Source: Bacteroidales bacterium (lineage in GTDB: Bacteria > Bacteroidota > Bacteroidia > Bacteroidales > JAADJA01). Taken from it: a stretch of 64,000 nucleotides of DNA. The notes under the pieces were generated by a model. It ran no database searches. It was not told where the DNA came from and saw only the letters and a list, made by a program, of their open reading frames with translations. Position numbers and translations under genes: made by a program. Below are positions 1-9,214 of the stretch, one piece after another. The stretch's first letter is position 1; the number at the start of each line of letters is the position of its first letter. The DNA lies in the NCBI GenBank assembly GCA_020052415.1, contig JAGVPB010000078.1:82642-146641 (forward strand), written 5' to 3'.

Positions 1-885
1 TTTGTAATTAACAATACTAAAGTCTTTCCTGCCCGCTTATATGGTGAAAAGGAAAAAACAGGAGCCCGAATAGAAGTTTTTTTACTCAGGGAACTTAATA
101 AAGAAAGTCTGTTGTGGGACGTTCTTGTTGATCCTGCAAGAAAGATCAGGATAGGTAATAAGCTTTATTTTGGTGAAGATAGTGAACTCGTTGCTGAAGT
201 AATTGACAACACAACTTCAAGAGGGCGGACGTTGAGATTTTTATTTGACGGTTCTTATGAGGAATTCAGAAAAATTTTACAGGGACTGGGAGAAACTCCT
301 TTGCCAAAAATCCATCAGCGTGAAGTAAGCGCCGAGGATGAATTCAGGTATCAAACAATTTATGCAAAACATGAAGGAGCTGTGGCTGCACCAACAGCCG
401 GTTTTCATTTCAGCCGTGAATTGATGAAAAGGCTTGAGATCATGGGAGTGGAATTCGCTGAGATAACCCTTCACGCCGGATTAGGCAATTTCAGGGATAT
501 CGAAGTTGAAGATCTTACTAAGCACAAAATGGATTCTGAAGAAATGAATGTCGAAGAAAGTCAGGCTGAAATAATTAATAAAGCAAAAGAAAATAAAAAG
601 AAAATTTGTGCCGTTGGAACAACTTCCATGAAAGCCATCGAAACTGCTGTTTCTATAACAGGAATGGTGAAGCCGTACAAAGGCTGGACAAATAAATTCA
701 TTTTTCCACCTTACGAATTTAGTGTTGCCGACGCGATGATCACAAATCTTCATTTACCCATGTCGTCGGTTATGATGATGGTTGCAGCATTTGCAGGCTA
801 TGATTTCGTGATTAAGGCTTACAAGGAAGCCATCGCTGAACAATATAAGTTTTTTACCTACGGCGATGCTATGTTGATCATTTAG
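1..885 (+). CDS. queA: S-adenosylmethionine:tRNA ribosyltransferase-isomerase (QueA), 5' end missing
   Basis: The reading frame is open from the first base of the window, so the N-terminus lies outside. The visible 294 residues begin with the QueA-typical stretch [12 protein letters not shown], followed by [10 protein letters not shown], the block [13 protein letters not shown], then TLHAGLGNF and, near the end, the GTTSMKAIE and NLHLPMSS blocks. QueA transfers the ribosyl group of S-adenosylmethionine to preQ1-modified tRNA to form epoxyqueuosine in the cytosol. The conserved C-terminal half is intact and ends in a normal stop. A 95-bp AT-rich gap separates it from ispD. Family assignment is secure; only the start is unknown. 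Confidence 0.96.
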   Translation, partial: FVINNTKVFPARLYGEKEKTGARIEVFLLRELNKESLLWDVLVDPARKIRIGNKLYFGEDSELVAEVIDNTTSRGRTLRFLFDGSYEEFRKILQGLGETPLPKIHQREVSAEDEFRYQTIYAKHEGAVAAPTAGFHFSRELMKRLEIMGVEFAEITLHAGLGNFRDIEVEDLTKHKMDSEEMNVEESQAEIINKAKENKKKICAVGTTSMKAIETAVSITGMVKPYKGWTNKFIFPPYEFSVADAMITNLHLPMSSVMMMVAAFAGYDFVIKAYKEAIAEQYKFFTYGDAMLII

Positions 886-980
886 TCCATCCGCATAATT
901 ATTAATAATCATAAGAAGTATATCTTGATATAAAAGAATATTTTAAACCTTTTTAAGGATTTTTTTACTATATACAGGCG

Positions 981-1643
981 TTGAAAAATTTTATCATTAT
1001 TGTTGCGGCTGGAAGCGGTACAAGAATGCAGGCTGAAACTCCAAAACAATTTCTGAATATTAACGAACTTCCAGTCTTAATTCATACCATAAACCGGATT
1101 TATGAATTCCGAAATACACTTTCAATCATTCTTGTATTACCCGCTTCACACATAGATTACTGGAAGTCAATGATCAGGAAATATAACTTTAATATTCCGC
1201 ACCAAATTACTGCCGGGGGTGCTACTCGTTATCATTCAGTCAAAAACGGGTTAAAACTCATTGATCAGGACGGTCTTGTTGCAATTCACGACGGAGTGAG
1301 GCCGCTTGTCAGCAAAGATACTTTGCAGAGGGTTTTTTTAAAAGCTGAAAGCGATGGAAATGCCATTCCTGCAATAAGAATTACAGATTCCCTGAGGAGA
1401 ATCACTCCTGATAACAGTCTTCCGGTTGACAGGGAAAGTTTGAGAATAATCCAGACACCTCAATGCTTTCAATCCGAAATCATTCAAATGGCATATAAAC
1501 AGGAATACCGGGAAAATTTTACAGATGATGCTTCTTTAGTTGAAAATCTTGGAATTAAAATCAACCTTGTAGAAGGAAATCCTGAAAACATTAAAATTAC
1601 CAGGCCGTCCGATCTCAAATTTGCAGAAGCTTTTTTAAAATAA
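981..1643 (+). CDS. ispD: 2-C-methyl-D-erythritol 4-phosphate cytidylyltransferase
   Basis: This 220-residue protein has the usual IspD length and layout. The N-terminal nucleotide-binding loop is AAGSGTRM, followed by PKQFL. Further motifs are GGATRYHSVKNGL, the metal/substrate loop AIHDGVRPLVS, TPQCFQ, and FTDDASLVE with GNPENIKIT near the C-terminus. It couples CTP with methylerythritol phosphate in the non-mevalonate isoprenoid pathway. The start is TTG at 981, the only start that keeps the complete nucleotide-binding beta strand. No strong ribosome binding site is visible, which is normal for Bacteroidota. It follows queA in the same direction and converges with polA, whose stop is 22 bp away. 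Confidence 0.95.
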   Translation: MKNFIIIVAAGSGTRMQAETPKQFLNINELPVLIHTINRIYEFRNTLSIILVLPASHIDYWKSMIRKYNFNIPHQITAGGATRYHSVKNGLKLIDQDGLVAIHDGVRPLVSKDTLQRVFLKAESDGNAIPAIRITDSLRRITPDNSLPVDRESLRIIQTPQCFQSEIIQMAYKQEYRENFTDDASLVENLGIKINLVEGNPENIKITRPSDLKFAEAFLK

Positions 1644-1665
1644 TATGAGTCTCACCCGAATCATT

Positions 1666-4449
1666 TTAGTGCGCTTCCAGCCAGTTATCACCTGAATTCA
1701 TTTCGACCAAAACAGGAACTTTCATCGGAATGGCAGTTTGCATAAGCCGATGAATAACACGTTTCACATCTTCAAGTTCGTCCTTGTAAACATCAAAGAC
1801 CAGTTCATCGTGTACCTGAAGTATCATTTTTGTTTTGAATTTCTGTTCAGTTAATTTGTTATGAATATTGATCATTGCAATTTTGATCATATCCGCCGAA
1901 GATCCCTGAATGGGTGCATTGATGGCATTTCGTTCGGCAAAACCGCGAACCACTGCATTACCGGAATTAATATCCCTGATATATCGCCTTCGTCCCATCA
2001 TAGTTTCGACAAAACCGTTTTCTCTTGCACCTTTGATGGTATTTTGCATGTAGATTTTTATCCCGGGATATTTTTCAAAATACTGGTCAATGATATGACG
2101 GGCTTCAGCTCTCGGAATATTCAGCCGCTCCGAAAGTCCGAACGCAGAAATTCCATAAACGATTCCGAAGTTTACCATTTTAGCATTGCGGCGCATATCT
2201 TTGTCAACCTCTTCCAAAGAGACACCATAAACTTTAGACGCTGTAGCCGTGTGAATATCCACTCCCTGCCTGAAAGCCTCTATCATTCCCTCATCTCCGC
2301 TCAGTTCGGCTATGATCCTGAGTTCTACCTGCGAATAATCAGCAGAGAGCAAGGTATATTTATCGTTTCGGGGAATAAATGCTTTTCTGATCTCCCTTCC
2401 CCTTTCAGTGCGGATGGGAATATTTTGAAGATTTGGATTGTTCGAACTTAACCTTCCGGTTGCCGCCACCGCCTGGTTATATGAAGTATGAATGCGGCCG
2501 GTTCTCGGGTTTACCATTCCCGGAAGCACATCCACATAAGTAGATTTTAGTTTCGTCAGCGAACGATAATCCAGGATGTTTTGAATGATCGGGTGCTTGT
2601 TGATCAGCTTTTGCAAAATATCTTCACCCGTCGAATATTGTTTTGACTTGGTCGTCATCCTTGGATTTTCTGTGATCTTAAGCTTTTCAAACAATATCTC
2701 ACCCATTTGTTTTGGAGAAGCGATATTGAATTTTTGGCCAGCCTGTTCATGGATTTCCTTTTCAATATCAGCAATTTCCTTTTCAAGCTGGAGCGAATAA
2801 TCTTTCAATGTCGGAATATCAATTTTAACACCTTCGGCCTCCATCGAAGCCAGAACAGGAACAAGCGGTACTTCAATTTTTTCAAATAATTCAAGTGTAT
2901 TGGTCTCTTTTAGTTTTGGTTCAAACAAATCCTTAAGCTGAAGGGTAACGTCGGCGTCTTCACAGGCATATTCCTTCAATGCTTCAATATCAACCGACCT
3001 CATATTCAGTTGTCCTTTTCCCTTTTTGCCAATAAGAGCTTCAATCGGAACCGGTGAATATTGAAGGTAATTTTCAGCCAAAACATCCATATTATGACGC
3101 TGGTCGGGCTCAAGCAGATAGTGTGCTATCATTGTATCGAACAATTTCCCGTTAACCTCAACATCGTACCATTTCAACATGGCAATATCATACTTCATGT
3201 TCTGACCGATCTTCTCGATTGAAGGATTTTCAAACAGGGATTTAAATTCATGAACGATCTTAGTTGCTTCATGATAATTATCAGGCAGAGTTACAAACCA
3301 GGCTTCTCCGGGCTTTATTGAGAAAGAAATTCCTACCAGTTCAGCCGCCTGGGCATCCAATCCTGTTGTTTCGGTATCAAAACAAAAAACATAAGTCCTT
3401 TCAAGCTTTTTGACCAGTTCTTTTCTTTTCGATTCTGAGTCAACCAAAATGTAATTATGTTTCACAGTACTGATATCCGATAGTGCAGTTTCCGAAACAA
3501 TTTCCGGGTCGGAATTTGAGTTTGTGAAAAGCTCACCCTGAACAGAATTTTTCCCGGCTTCTTTAACTGAAAGATCGGTGAAGAACCTTTTGGCAAATGT
3601 TCTGAACTCCATCTCATCAAAAAACTCTCTTAAGGCATTAACATCGGGTTCTTTTATCACCAATTGCTCCTCATCGAATTGAACCGGTACATTGAGGATA
3701 ATGGTAGCGAGTGATTTTGACTGAAGCCCCTGTTGCCTGAATGCCTCCAGGTTTTCCTTTATTTTACCTTTGAGCTTATCTGTATTTTCAAGTACGTTCT
3801 CAAGACTTCCGAATTCAGCGATCAGCTCTTTTGCACGCTTTTCACCTATACCGGGAACACCGGGAATATTGTCGGAAGCATCTCCCCAAAGTCCTAAAAT
3901 GTCAATTACCTGTTCGGGACGCTGAATGCTGAATTTTTCACAAATCTCCTTCACTCCCATTATTTCAGCTTTATCGCCCAAACGGGCTGGCTTATAAATG
4001 AAAATTCTATCCGAGACCAGCTGTCCGAAATCTTTGTCGGGAGTCATCATGTAGGTGATGAAACCGTTCTTTTCAGCTTGTTTGGCCAGAGTACCAATAA
4101 CATCATCAGCCTCGTAACCATCCTTATAAATCACGGGAATGTTAAATCCTCCGATCAGTCGCTTTACGAGTGGAATAGAAAGCGCAAGATCTTCAGGCAT
4201 TTTTTCGCGTTGTGCTTTATACTCAATAAATTCCTCATGCCTTACGGTTGGGACTATTGTGTCAAAGGCTACTGCAATGTGGGTGGGCTTTTCATTTTTT
4301 ATAACATCGTAAAGGGTATTTGTAAAACCCAAAACTGCTGAAGTATTCAAACCTTTTGAATTGATCCTTGGATTTTTACTGAATGCAAAATAAGCCCTGT
4401 AAATCAAAGCCATTGCATCGAGAAGGAAAAGTTTTTTTGGTACGGACAT
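1666..4449 (-). CDS. polA: DNA polymerase I
   Basis: Three domains are visible in this 927-residue protein, nearly the length of the E. coli enzyme. An N-terminal 5'-3' exonuclease domain begins SVPKKLFLLDAMALIYRAYFAF. The 3'-5' exonuclease is intact: DTETTG at residues 358-363, a motif II Asp in NMKYD and a motif III YACEDAD. The polymerase domain carries motif A (DYSQVELR, Asp704), the O-helix RRNAKMVNFGIVYG, and motif C (VHDEL, Asp881). All proofreading and polymerase catalytic residues are present. The frame stays open 10 codons upstream to 4479, but that extension is hydrophobic and precedes the conserved start, so ATG at 4449 with AAAGG upstream is chosen. It repairs DNA and processes Okazaki fragments. 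Confidence 0.97.
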   Translation of the reverse strand: MSVPKKLFLLDAMALIYRAYFAFSKNPRINSKGLNTSAVLGFTNTLYDVIKNEKPTHIAVAFDTIVPTVRHEEFIEYKAQREKMPEDLALSIPLVKRLIGGFNIPVIYKDGYEADDVIGTLAKQAEKNGFITYMMTPDKDFGQLVSDRIFIYKPARLGDKAEIMGVKEICEKFSIQRPEQVIDILGLWGDASDNIPGVPGIGEKRAKELIAEFGSLENVLENTDKLKGKIKENLEAFRQQGLQSKSLATIILNVPVQFDEEQLVIKEPDVNALREFFDEMEFRTFAKRFFTDLSVKEAGKNSVQGELFTNSNSDPEIVSETALSDISTVKHNYILVDSESKRKELVKKLERTYVFCFDTETTGLDAQAAELVGISFSIKPGEAWFVTLPDNYHEATKIVHEFKSLFENPSIEKIGQNMKYDIAMLKWYDVEVNGKLFDTMIAHYLLEPDQRHNMDVLAENYLQYSPVPIEALIGKKGKGQLNMRSVDIEALKEYACEDADVTLQLKDLFEPKLKETNTLELFEKIEVPLVPVLASMEAEGVKIDIPTLKDYSLQLEKEIADIEKEIHEQAGQKFNIASPKQMGEILFEKLKITENPRMTTKSKQYSTGEDILQKLINKHPIIQNILDYRSLTKLKSTYVDVLPGMVNPRTGRIHTSYNQAVAATGRLSSNNPNLQNIPIRTERGREIRKAFIPRNDKYTLLSADYSQVELRIIAELSGDEGMIEAFRQGVDIHTATASKVYGVSLEEVDKDMRRNAKMVNFGIVYGISAFGLSERLNIPRAEARHIIDQYFEKYPGIKIYMQNTIKGARENGFVETMMGRRRYIRDINSGNAVVRGFAERNAINAPIQGSSADMIKIAMINIHNKLTEQKFKTKMILQVHDELVFDVYKDELEDVKRVIHRLMQTAIPMKVPVLVEMNSGDNWLEAH

Positions 4450-4501
4450 AAAAATTACCTTTATTAATATAAAAAACAAAGATTAAACAATATTGTGTAA
4501 A

Positions 4502-4509
4502 CAAAGTTA
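4502..4509 (-). promoter_or_regulatory. candidate -7 promoter element for polA
   Basis: On the minus strand this is TAACTTTG, matching the Bacteroidota -7 consensus TAnnTTTG. It would place transcription start near 4496, about 47 bases before the polA start. No convincing TTG at -33 was found, so the call is weak. Confidence 0.35.
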
Positions 4510-4551
4510 AATAGTTACTTTTATTCCATAAATTTAAAATAATAATTTGTA

Positions 4552-5895
4552 ATGCCGAGGATTAAAAAAAACCAGAAAAAGATCTTTGTTCTCGATACTT
4601 CAGTCATCCTGTATAATCACAATGCACTTAACAGCTTTGAAGACAATGATGTAGTCATCCCGATAACAGTTTTAGAGGAACTTGACAATTTTAAAAAGGG
4701 TAATGAAACCAAAAATTTTGAAGCAAGGGAATTTATCCGCATTATGGACCGCCTTTCAATCAATAGCTCCTTGCAAAACTGGATACCGCTTGAATTTCCA
4801 AATTCCGGAATGTTCAAAGTTCAGATGAATGAAATCCCTGAAAACGGACTCAATGCCATTAAGATTTTTGGGGAAACCAAACCCGATCACCGGATACTGA
4901 ACGCAGCCATACGGTTAAGTCAGGAAAAACCGGGATACAAGGTTATCCTGGTAACCAAAGATGTAAATCTCAGGATCAAGGCCAAATCATTGAATATTCC
5001 CTCAGAGGATTTTGAAACAGGCAAGATCAAGGACTTGGATTCGCTTTACTCGGGAATTACTCTTCTCGAAAATGTGGATCCTGAAGCTATTGATTTGCTT
5101 TATCGTGAAGGACTGTGCGACGCAAAGGACATTGCAGTTGAAAAACCAATTCCGAATCATTACTTTATTTTAAGGAATGAAAAATCGTCGGTTCTGACAA
5201 CATATAATCCGAAATTGGAAAAAATAGAGCGGGTCGAGAAAAAGCCTGCATATAAAATCATGCCCCGCAATGCCGAGCAAGTGTTTGCACTTCATGCCAT
5301 AACCAATGATAACATAAAGCTGGTTACCCTGCAGGGTGTTGCCGGAACTGGTAAAACCTTACTTGCGCTTGCCGGAGCTTTGGACCAGAAGAGAAGCTTT
5401 AAGCAAATTTATCTTGCAAGGCCAATTGTTCCTCTCAGTAATAAAGACATCGGTTATCTGCCTGGCGATATCAAATCCAAGCTGAATCCTTATATGGAAC
5501 CTTTATGGGATAACCTGAAATTTATTCAGAACCAGTACAGTGAAAAAGACAAGGAGTTTAAAAAGATCACGGAGGCCATTGAGAGTGAAAAGCTGATGAT
5601 TCAACCCCTTGCTTACATAAGGGGAAGAAGCATTTCGAATGTATGTTTCATCGTTGACGAAGCACAGAACCTGACACCGCATGAAATTAAAACCATCATT
5701 ACGCGTGCCGGTGAAGGAACCAAAATTATTTTTACCGGCGACATTTATCAAATTGATACTCCTTACCTCGATTCGCAAAGTAACGGGCTGTCGTACCTGA
5801 TAGATAAGATTAAACATCACGATATTTACGCTCATATTCGCCTCGAAAAAGGAGAGCGGTCGGAGCTGGCTAACCTGGCGAATGAACTGCTGTAG
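4552..5895 (+). CDS. PIN domain-PhoH family ATPase (YlaK-like)
   Basis: A 447-residue two-domain protein. Residues 1 to about 150 form a PIN-type ribonuclease domain, beginning KIFVLDTSVILYN with the metal-binding Asp15, and continuing with VVIPITVLEELD and a later LVTKDVNLRIKA block. Residues about 240-447 are a PhoH-type P-loop ATPase: Walker A GVAGTGKT (262-269), Walker B FIVDEAQN, then the GDIYQIDTPYLD motif. PIN-PhoH proteins are thought to be RNA-unwinding ATPase/RNases in the cytosol; the exact substrate is unknown. It is divergent from polA across about 100 AT-rich bases. Length and domain order are as expected. Confidence 0.93.
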   Translation: MPRIKKNQKKIFVLDTSVILYNHNALNSFEDNDVVIPITVLEELDNFKKGNETKNFEAREFIRIMDRLSINSSLQNWIPLEFPNSGMFKVQMNEIPENGLNAIKIFGETKPDHRILNAAIRLSQEKPGYKVILVTKDVNLRIKAKSLNIPSEDFETGKIKDLDSLYSGITLLENVDPEAIDLLYREGLCDAKDIAVEKPIPNHYFILRNEKSSVLTTYNPKLEKIERVEKKPAYKIMPRNAEQVFALHAITNDNIKLVTLQGVAGTGKTLLALAGALDQKRSFKQIYLARPIVPLSNKDIGYLPGDIKSKLNPYMEPLWDNLKFIQNQYSEKDKEFKKITEAIESEKLMIQPLAYIRGRSISNVCFIVDEAQNLTPHEIKTIITRAGEGTKIIFTGDIYQIDTPYLDSQSNGLSYLIDKIKHHDIYAHIRLEKGERSELANLANELL

Positions 5896-5901
5896 GAAGG
5901 A

Positions 5902-5980
5902 GGTTACTGGTTTCTGGTTACTGGTTTCTGGTTTCTGGTTACTGGTTACTGGTTACTGGTTTCAAGTTCCAGGTTTCAGG
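5902..5980. repeat. tandem heptamer repeat GGTTACT/GGTTTCT
   Basis: Eleven consecutive 7-bp units occur directly after the phoH-like stop. Eight are exactly GGTTACT or GGTTTCT and the last three are degenerate (GGTTTCA, AGTTCCA, GGTTTCA). A 60-codon frame runs through it, but its Trp/Leu/Val-rich product simply reflects the repeat and is not called. The repeat lies between a housekeeping gene and an accessory ATPase. Confidence 0.85.
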
Positions 5981-6046
5981 CAAAGGCAGGAAAGGATTAA
6001 ACCGTTTTATGCAGAGCTTAAGTCAGACAGGGAAAACCTGGCAGAA

Positions 6047-6137
6047 TTACTAACTGGCAATTAGTAATTTCATACTTTTTTACTAACTGGCAATTAGTAA
6101 TTTTATTTAATTTTGCTAATTGACAAATAGTAAAATT
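6047..6137 (+). promoter_or_regulatory. three palindromic repeats with 33-bp period upstream of an ATPase gene
   Basis: Copies begin at 6049, 6082 and 6115, exactly 33 bp apart. The first two are identical and each contains a 7-bp inverted repeat TTACTAA-N7-TTAGTAA. The third matches at 15 of 19 positions and runs into the start codon of the ATPase gene at 6138. The geometry of about three helical turns per copy, abutting the start, suggests an operator bound on one face of DNA, probably for self-control. The function is inference. Confidence 0.7.
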
Positions 6138-7394
6138 ATGAATAAAGCAGATTTAAAAAAGGTCATTATTTCCCAAGCTGAAAATTCAAGGGAAATAAAG
6201 TATGTCTCACGCGATAATAAATTTCAGGATAAAATCTCAGCAAATGATCCCTTTATAAGAATTATTACAGGAGTGCGAAGATGCGGAAAATCAACGCTCT
6301 TACAACATATCCGGGAAGGAAATGCCGAAAAAGACTTCGCTATAAATTTTGATGACAACAGGTTAACTGGATTTTCGTCAGAAGATTTCGAAAAACTCTA
6401 CGAAGCTTTTAACGAATTATTTAAAACGGAAAAAACATGGTACTTTGATGAGATTCAGAATATTTCTGGTTGGGAAAGATTTGTCCGAAGACTTCATAAC
6501 GAAGGCAATAAGGTATTTATCACTGGCTCGAATGCCAGGATGCTAAGCACTGAATTGGGTACTCATCTCACCGGAAGATATTTACAGACCGAGCTGTTCC
6601 CGTTTACTTTTGCTGAATACCTCCGTTTCGCAGATTTTGAAGTAAATGATAAAGATTTTTTTACTCCATCCAGAATTATAATCTTAAAGAAAGCTTTTCA
6701 CGAATACGTAACACTTGGCGGATTTCCTGAATTTCTTCAAACTAAAAATCCCGATTACCTGAAGACCCTTTATGATAACATTATTTACCGGGATGTCGTT
6801 TCGCGGTATGGCATAAAAAACAGCCGGATACTTATCGAAATGGCGCACTTTCTTATTAGCAATATTTCGAAGGAAACCAGTTACAATGCTCTTAAAAAGA
6901 ATTTTGGAATCGCCAATGCCGTTACCATAAAGGAGTACATCGGTTATCTCGAAAACTGTTATCTTCTGTTTTCTGTCAATAAATTTGATTATTCGCTGAA
7001 AAAGCAACTTGCCAATCCTAAAAAAATATATTGTATTGATACAGGCCTTGCCCATTTTATATCCTTCAAGTTCAGCGAAAACAAAGGCAGGCAACTTGAA
7101 AATATTGTCTATTTACATTTGCGGAAAAGCAACTTCGACATCTATTACCATAAAAATAATTTCGAATGTGATTTTATTGTTGTTAAAAACGCTAAAGCTG
7201 TTATGGCTATCCAGGTATGCCAATCCATTGACGACGCTAACACCCGGAAAAGAGAACTGAGGGGACTGGCTGAGGCAATGCAAATGTACAGCATACCAGT
7301 AGGCTATATTATTTCTGAAGATGAAGAAGAAACCATTGAGGAAACAGGTTTTACAATTAAGATTATTCCCATTTGGAAATATTTGCTGACTTAG
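6138..7394 (+). CDS. AAA-family ATPase with DUF4143 C-terminal domain
   Basis: A 418-residue protein. The N-terminal P-loop domain has Walker A GVRRCGKST (residues 45-53), Walker B WYFDEIQN, and the family's FITGSNARMLS sensor block followed by LTGRYLQTELFPFTFAEYL. The C-terminal DUF4143 region shows a nuclease-fold-like core ending NFECDFIVVKNAKAVMAIQV. These solitary ATPases are common in Bacteroidota and archaea; their cellular role is not established. An upstream in-frame TTG at 6120 lies inside the third upstream repeat, so ATG at 6138 is preferred. There is no operon partner. The gene looks like an independent accessory unit carrying its own regulatory repeats. Confidence 0.88.
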   Translation: MNKADLKKVIISQAENSREIKYVSRDNKFQDKISANDPFIRIITGVRRCGKSTLLQHIREGNAEKDFAINFDDNRLTGFSSEDFEKLYEAFNELFKTEKTWYFDEIQNISGWERFVRRLHNEGNKVFITGSNARMLSTELGTHLTGRYLQTELFPFTFAEYLRFADFEVNDKDFFTPSRIIILKKAFHEYVTLGGFPEFLQTKNPDYLKTLYDNIIYRDVVSRYGIKNSRILIEMAHFLISNISKETSYNALKKNFGIANAVTIKEYIGYLENCYLLFSVNKFDYSLKKQLANPKKIYCIDTGLAHFISFKFSENKGRQLENIVYLHLRKSNFDIYYHKNNFECDFIVVKNAKAVMAIQVCQSIDDANTRKRELRGLAEAMQMYSIPVGYIISEDEEETIEETGFTIKIIPIWKYLLT

Positions 7395-7585
7395 TCAGGT
7401 AGCGGGGGTTGAATGATAATTTTTAATGTGCCTGCAAAATGATTCTGAAAGTTATTGGATTTTGACCTTAGCAATGATGCTTTAGTTCCCTTCCCTGGTT
7501 TTTCTGCCGGTAAATATTTCTCTTTTATATTGAAAAAATTGGCCTACCTTAGCCGCACAAATCAAGGAATAATTTAAGGAGGATT

Positions 7586-8122
7586 GTGAAAAATATTCTT
7601 TTTCTTTGCTTATTTCCATTACTACTGAGTGCTCAAAACCCGGAACGATCATTCAGAAATTCCCTGTCGTGCGAGTTTTCATATATAAGACCCATTTATA
7701 AGGAGTATTACCTTGAAAGATGGAGTAATAAAATGCTCCTTATTCATTATGAACGGACATTATACAAGCATAAATTATTTAAGCTCACAACCGGGGGCGG
7801 CTTGGGAATTTCAGGTGAAGAATTAGGCGAGGTCACCGATCTTATTGCAAAGGTTAATGTAAATGCAGATTTTAAAAGTTATTTGGGAGGAAAAAAACAT
7901 CTGTTTTTTTCAGGGTTAATTTTCAATAGTAATCCTTTTTACGGCCTTGTTCAAGTACTGATACCTGTCGGTTATCAATACAACTTTTTCCCAGGATTTT
8001 CGATGTACCTTTCCTATTCTCAATTTCTGTGTGGTTCAGAGATCATGGGGAAACCCTATTGGAATTGGGAATTGATTCAAAACAGGTTTTTAGTTAATTT
8101 AGGAATCCGGATAAATTTTTAA
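7586..8122 (+). CDS. secreted/outer-membrane-like protein of unknown function
   Basis: A 178-residue product starting at GTG 7586, preceded by a complete AAGGAGG at 7576-7582, an unusually strong ribosome binding site for this phylum. The first 16 residues (MKNILFLCLFPLLLSA then Q) form a signal peptide. The rest alternates aromatic and polar residues in short strands with Gly turns, such as TTGGGLGIS and FFSGLIFNS, and ends in an aromatic/polar strand, LVNLGIRINF, as in a small outer-membrane beta-barrel. No family was recognised. It is followed 94 bp later by another barrel-like gene in the same direction. Confidence 0.75.
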   Translation: MKNILFLCLFPLLLSAQNPERSFRNSLSCEFSYIRPIYKEYYLERWSNKMLLIHYERTLYKHKLFKLTTGGGLGISGEELGEVTDLIAKVNVNADFKSYLGGKKHLFFSGLIFNSNPFYGLVQVLIPVGYQYNFFPGFSMYLSYSQFLCGSEIMGKPYWNWELIQNRFLVNLGIRINF

Positions 8123-8216
8123 TTAATGTTATTCAAACATAGGTAATGGTTCAAGTGCGCTTTTTCAATCACCACATCAGAGGCAACCTGAAAACCAGGT
8201 ACAATCTTCAAAATCT

Positions 8217-8810
8217 ATGACAAGATTTTTATTATCCATTGCCATCATTTTCGTTTTCGGTTCGGCTTTTTGTCAGTCCGAATCAGAGAAAATCAGAAAG
8301 CCAATTGACCTGAAAAAAGATCAGCTTACCCTCGATATCGAATCTCCTTTGGGAGTCGGTTTTACTGCCGCCTGGAAAATAAATTCTTTTTCTTCGGCAG
8401 GAGTTGGTTTTCAGTTTGGACTGGGTCCGCGTATTATCCTGAATAACGCAAAATTTCTGTATTGCGGAAGCGGCTGCGACGAAGGGGATTGTTGCAGTTT
8501 CCAACTCGGAAGACTCGCTGGTGACCCCTTGCTTGAATTGGCTCAAGTGCAGGCTTTCTGGAGGTATTACATAACTCCCCGAACTTATTTCAATGCGGGC
8601 ATCTATGCATCTTACGATAAATTTATCATGTTTGAGCTTTCACCCGGTGCCAGCATATTCGGCATAAAAACCGGAATCTATTCGGGATTTAAGCATCTTA
8701 AGTTTGGTTTGAACCTGCAAGGGGGTAAGGTGTTTCTTTCGTATTCCGGTGACCTGAAAACAAGCTTTTTTTTGGGATATTTCTGGCCGGTTATACAGGT
8801 GTATTTCTAA
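8217..8810 (+). CDS. putative outer-membrane protein of unknown function
   Basis: A 197-residue protein with an N-terminal signal peptide (MTRFLLSIAIIFVFGSAFC, then Q) and a body of Gly/aromatic-rich strands, for example GVGFTAAWKI, GVGFQFGLGPRI, YFNAGIYASYDKF and LKFGLNLQGG. The end, FFLGYFWPVIQVYF, is again a terminal strand ending in Phe. A short Cys cluster (YCGSGCDEGDCC) around residues 82-92 lies in what would be a loop. The pattern fits a small beta-barrel; no named family was recognised. The preceding gene is similar in character but not obviously homologous. Confidence 0.7.
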   Translation: MTRFLLSIAIIFVFGSAFCQSESEKIRKPIDLKKDQLTLDIESPLGVGFTAAWKINSFSSAGVGFQFGLGPRIILNNAKFLYCGSGCDEGDCCSFQLGRLAGDPLLELAQVQAFWRYYITPRTYFNAGIYASYDKFIMFELSPGASIFGIKTGIYSGFKHLKFGLNLQGGKVFLSYSGDLKTSFFLGYFWPVIQVYF

Positions 8811-9153
8811 AATTCAGCGTACCCTTTGCTGCAAATAAGGTAATAAGGTCGGATTCCCTATATGATTGTTTTGTACTTAGGTTGTTTTGAATAATTCAGG
8901 AATAAGGTTTTTGTTTTCAGGGTTGTGTGGTTTGTAGCAGCCAAAAACTTATTTTCTTTCTTAAACCTTAGTAACAGAAACTAGAACAGGTATAAACAAC
9001 CTTATTAGCTTATTTTGATAGTTGGGATCGAAGAAACTTGAGGAGCCATCATTTTCTCATCCCTACCAGACGGCAGGCTGGCGGTCAGAGACGGAGGAGA
9101 AGTAACTTTCGGTTTTAATAAATCCCCTGGTATTTCACAATTCCGGATAAATA
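8811..9153. other. intergenic region without a gene; GC-rich inverted motif inside
   Basis: This non-coding stretch between the barrel-like gene and the NtrC-type operon contains a short GC-rich patch around 9060-9100 (CCAG...CTGG with GACGGCAGG). It looks like the dispersed GC-rich intergenic repeats seen in Bacteroidota genomes. No open frame of interest or RNA gene was recognised. Confidence 0.5.
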
Positions 9154-9187
9154 TTGATGTTCATTTCCGAACAATTTTTTATCTTTG
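9154..9187 (+). promoter_or_regulatory. candidate promoter of the NtrC-type regulator operon
   Basis: TATCTTTG at 9180-9187 fits the TAnnTTTG -7 element, with a TTG at 9154-9156 as a possible -33 element (23-bp spacer, slightly long). Transcription would begin about 20 bases before the ATG at 9215. Confidence 0.5.
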
Positions 9188-9214
9188 ACCTTTAAATTTT
9201 ACAGTTTTTAAAGC

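Noticed and set aside
1861..2451. 196-codon open frame on the plus strand
   Set aside because: Antisense to the polymerase domain of polA.
5882..6064. 60-codon frame through the heptamer repeat
   Set aside because: The product is a translation of the tandem repeat (Trp/Leu/Val-rich) without conserved sequence.
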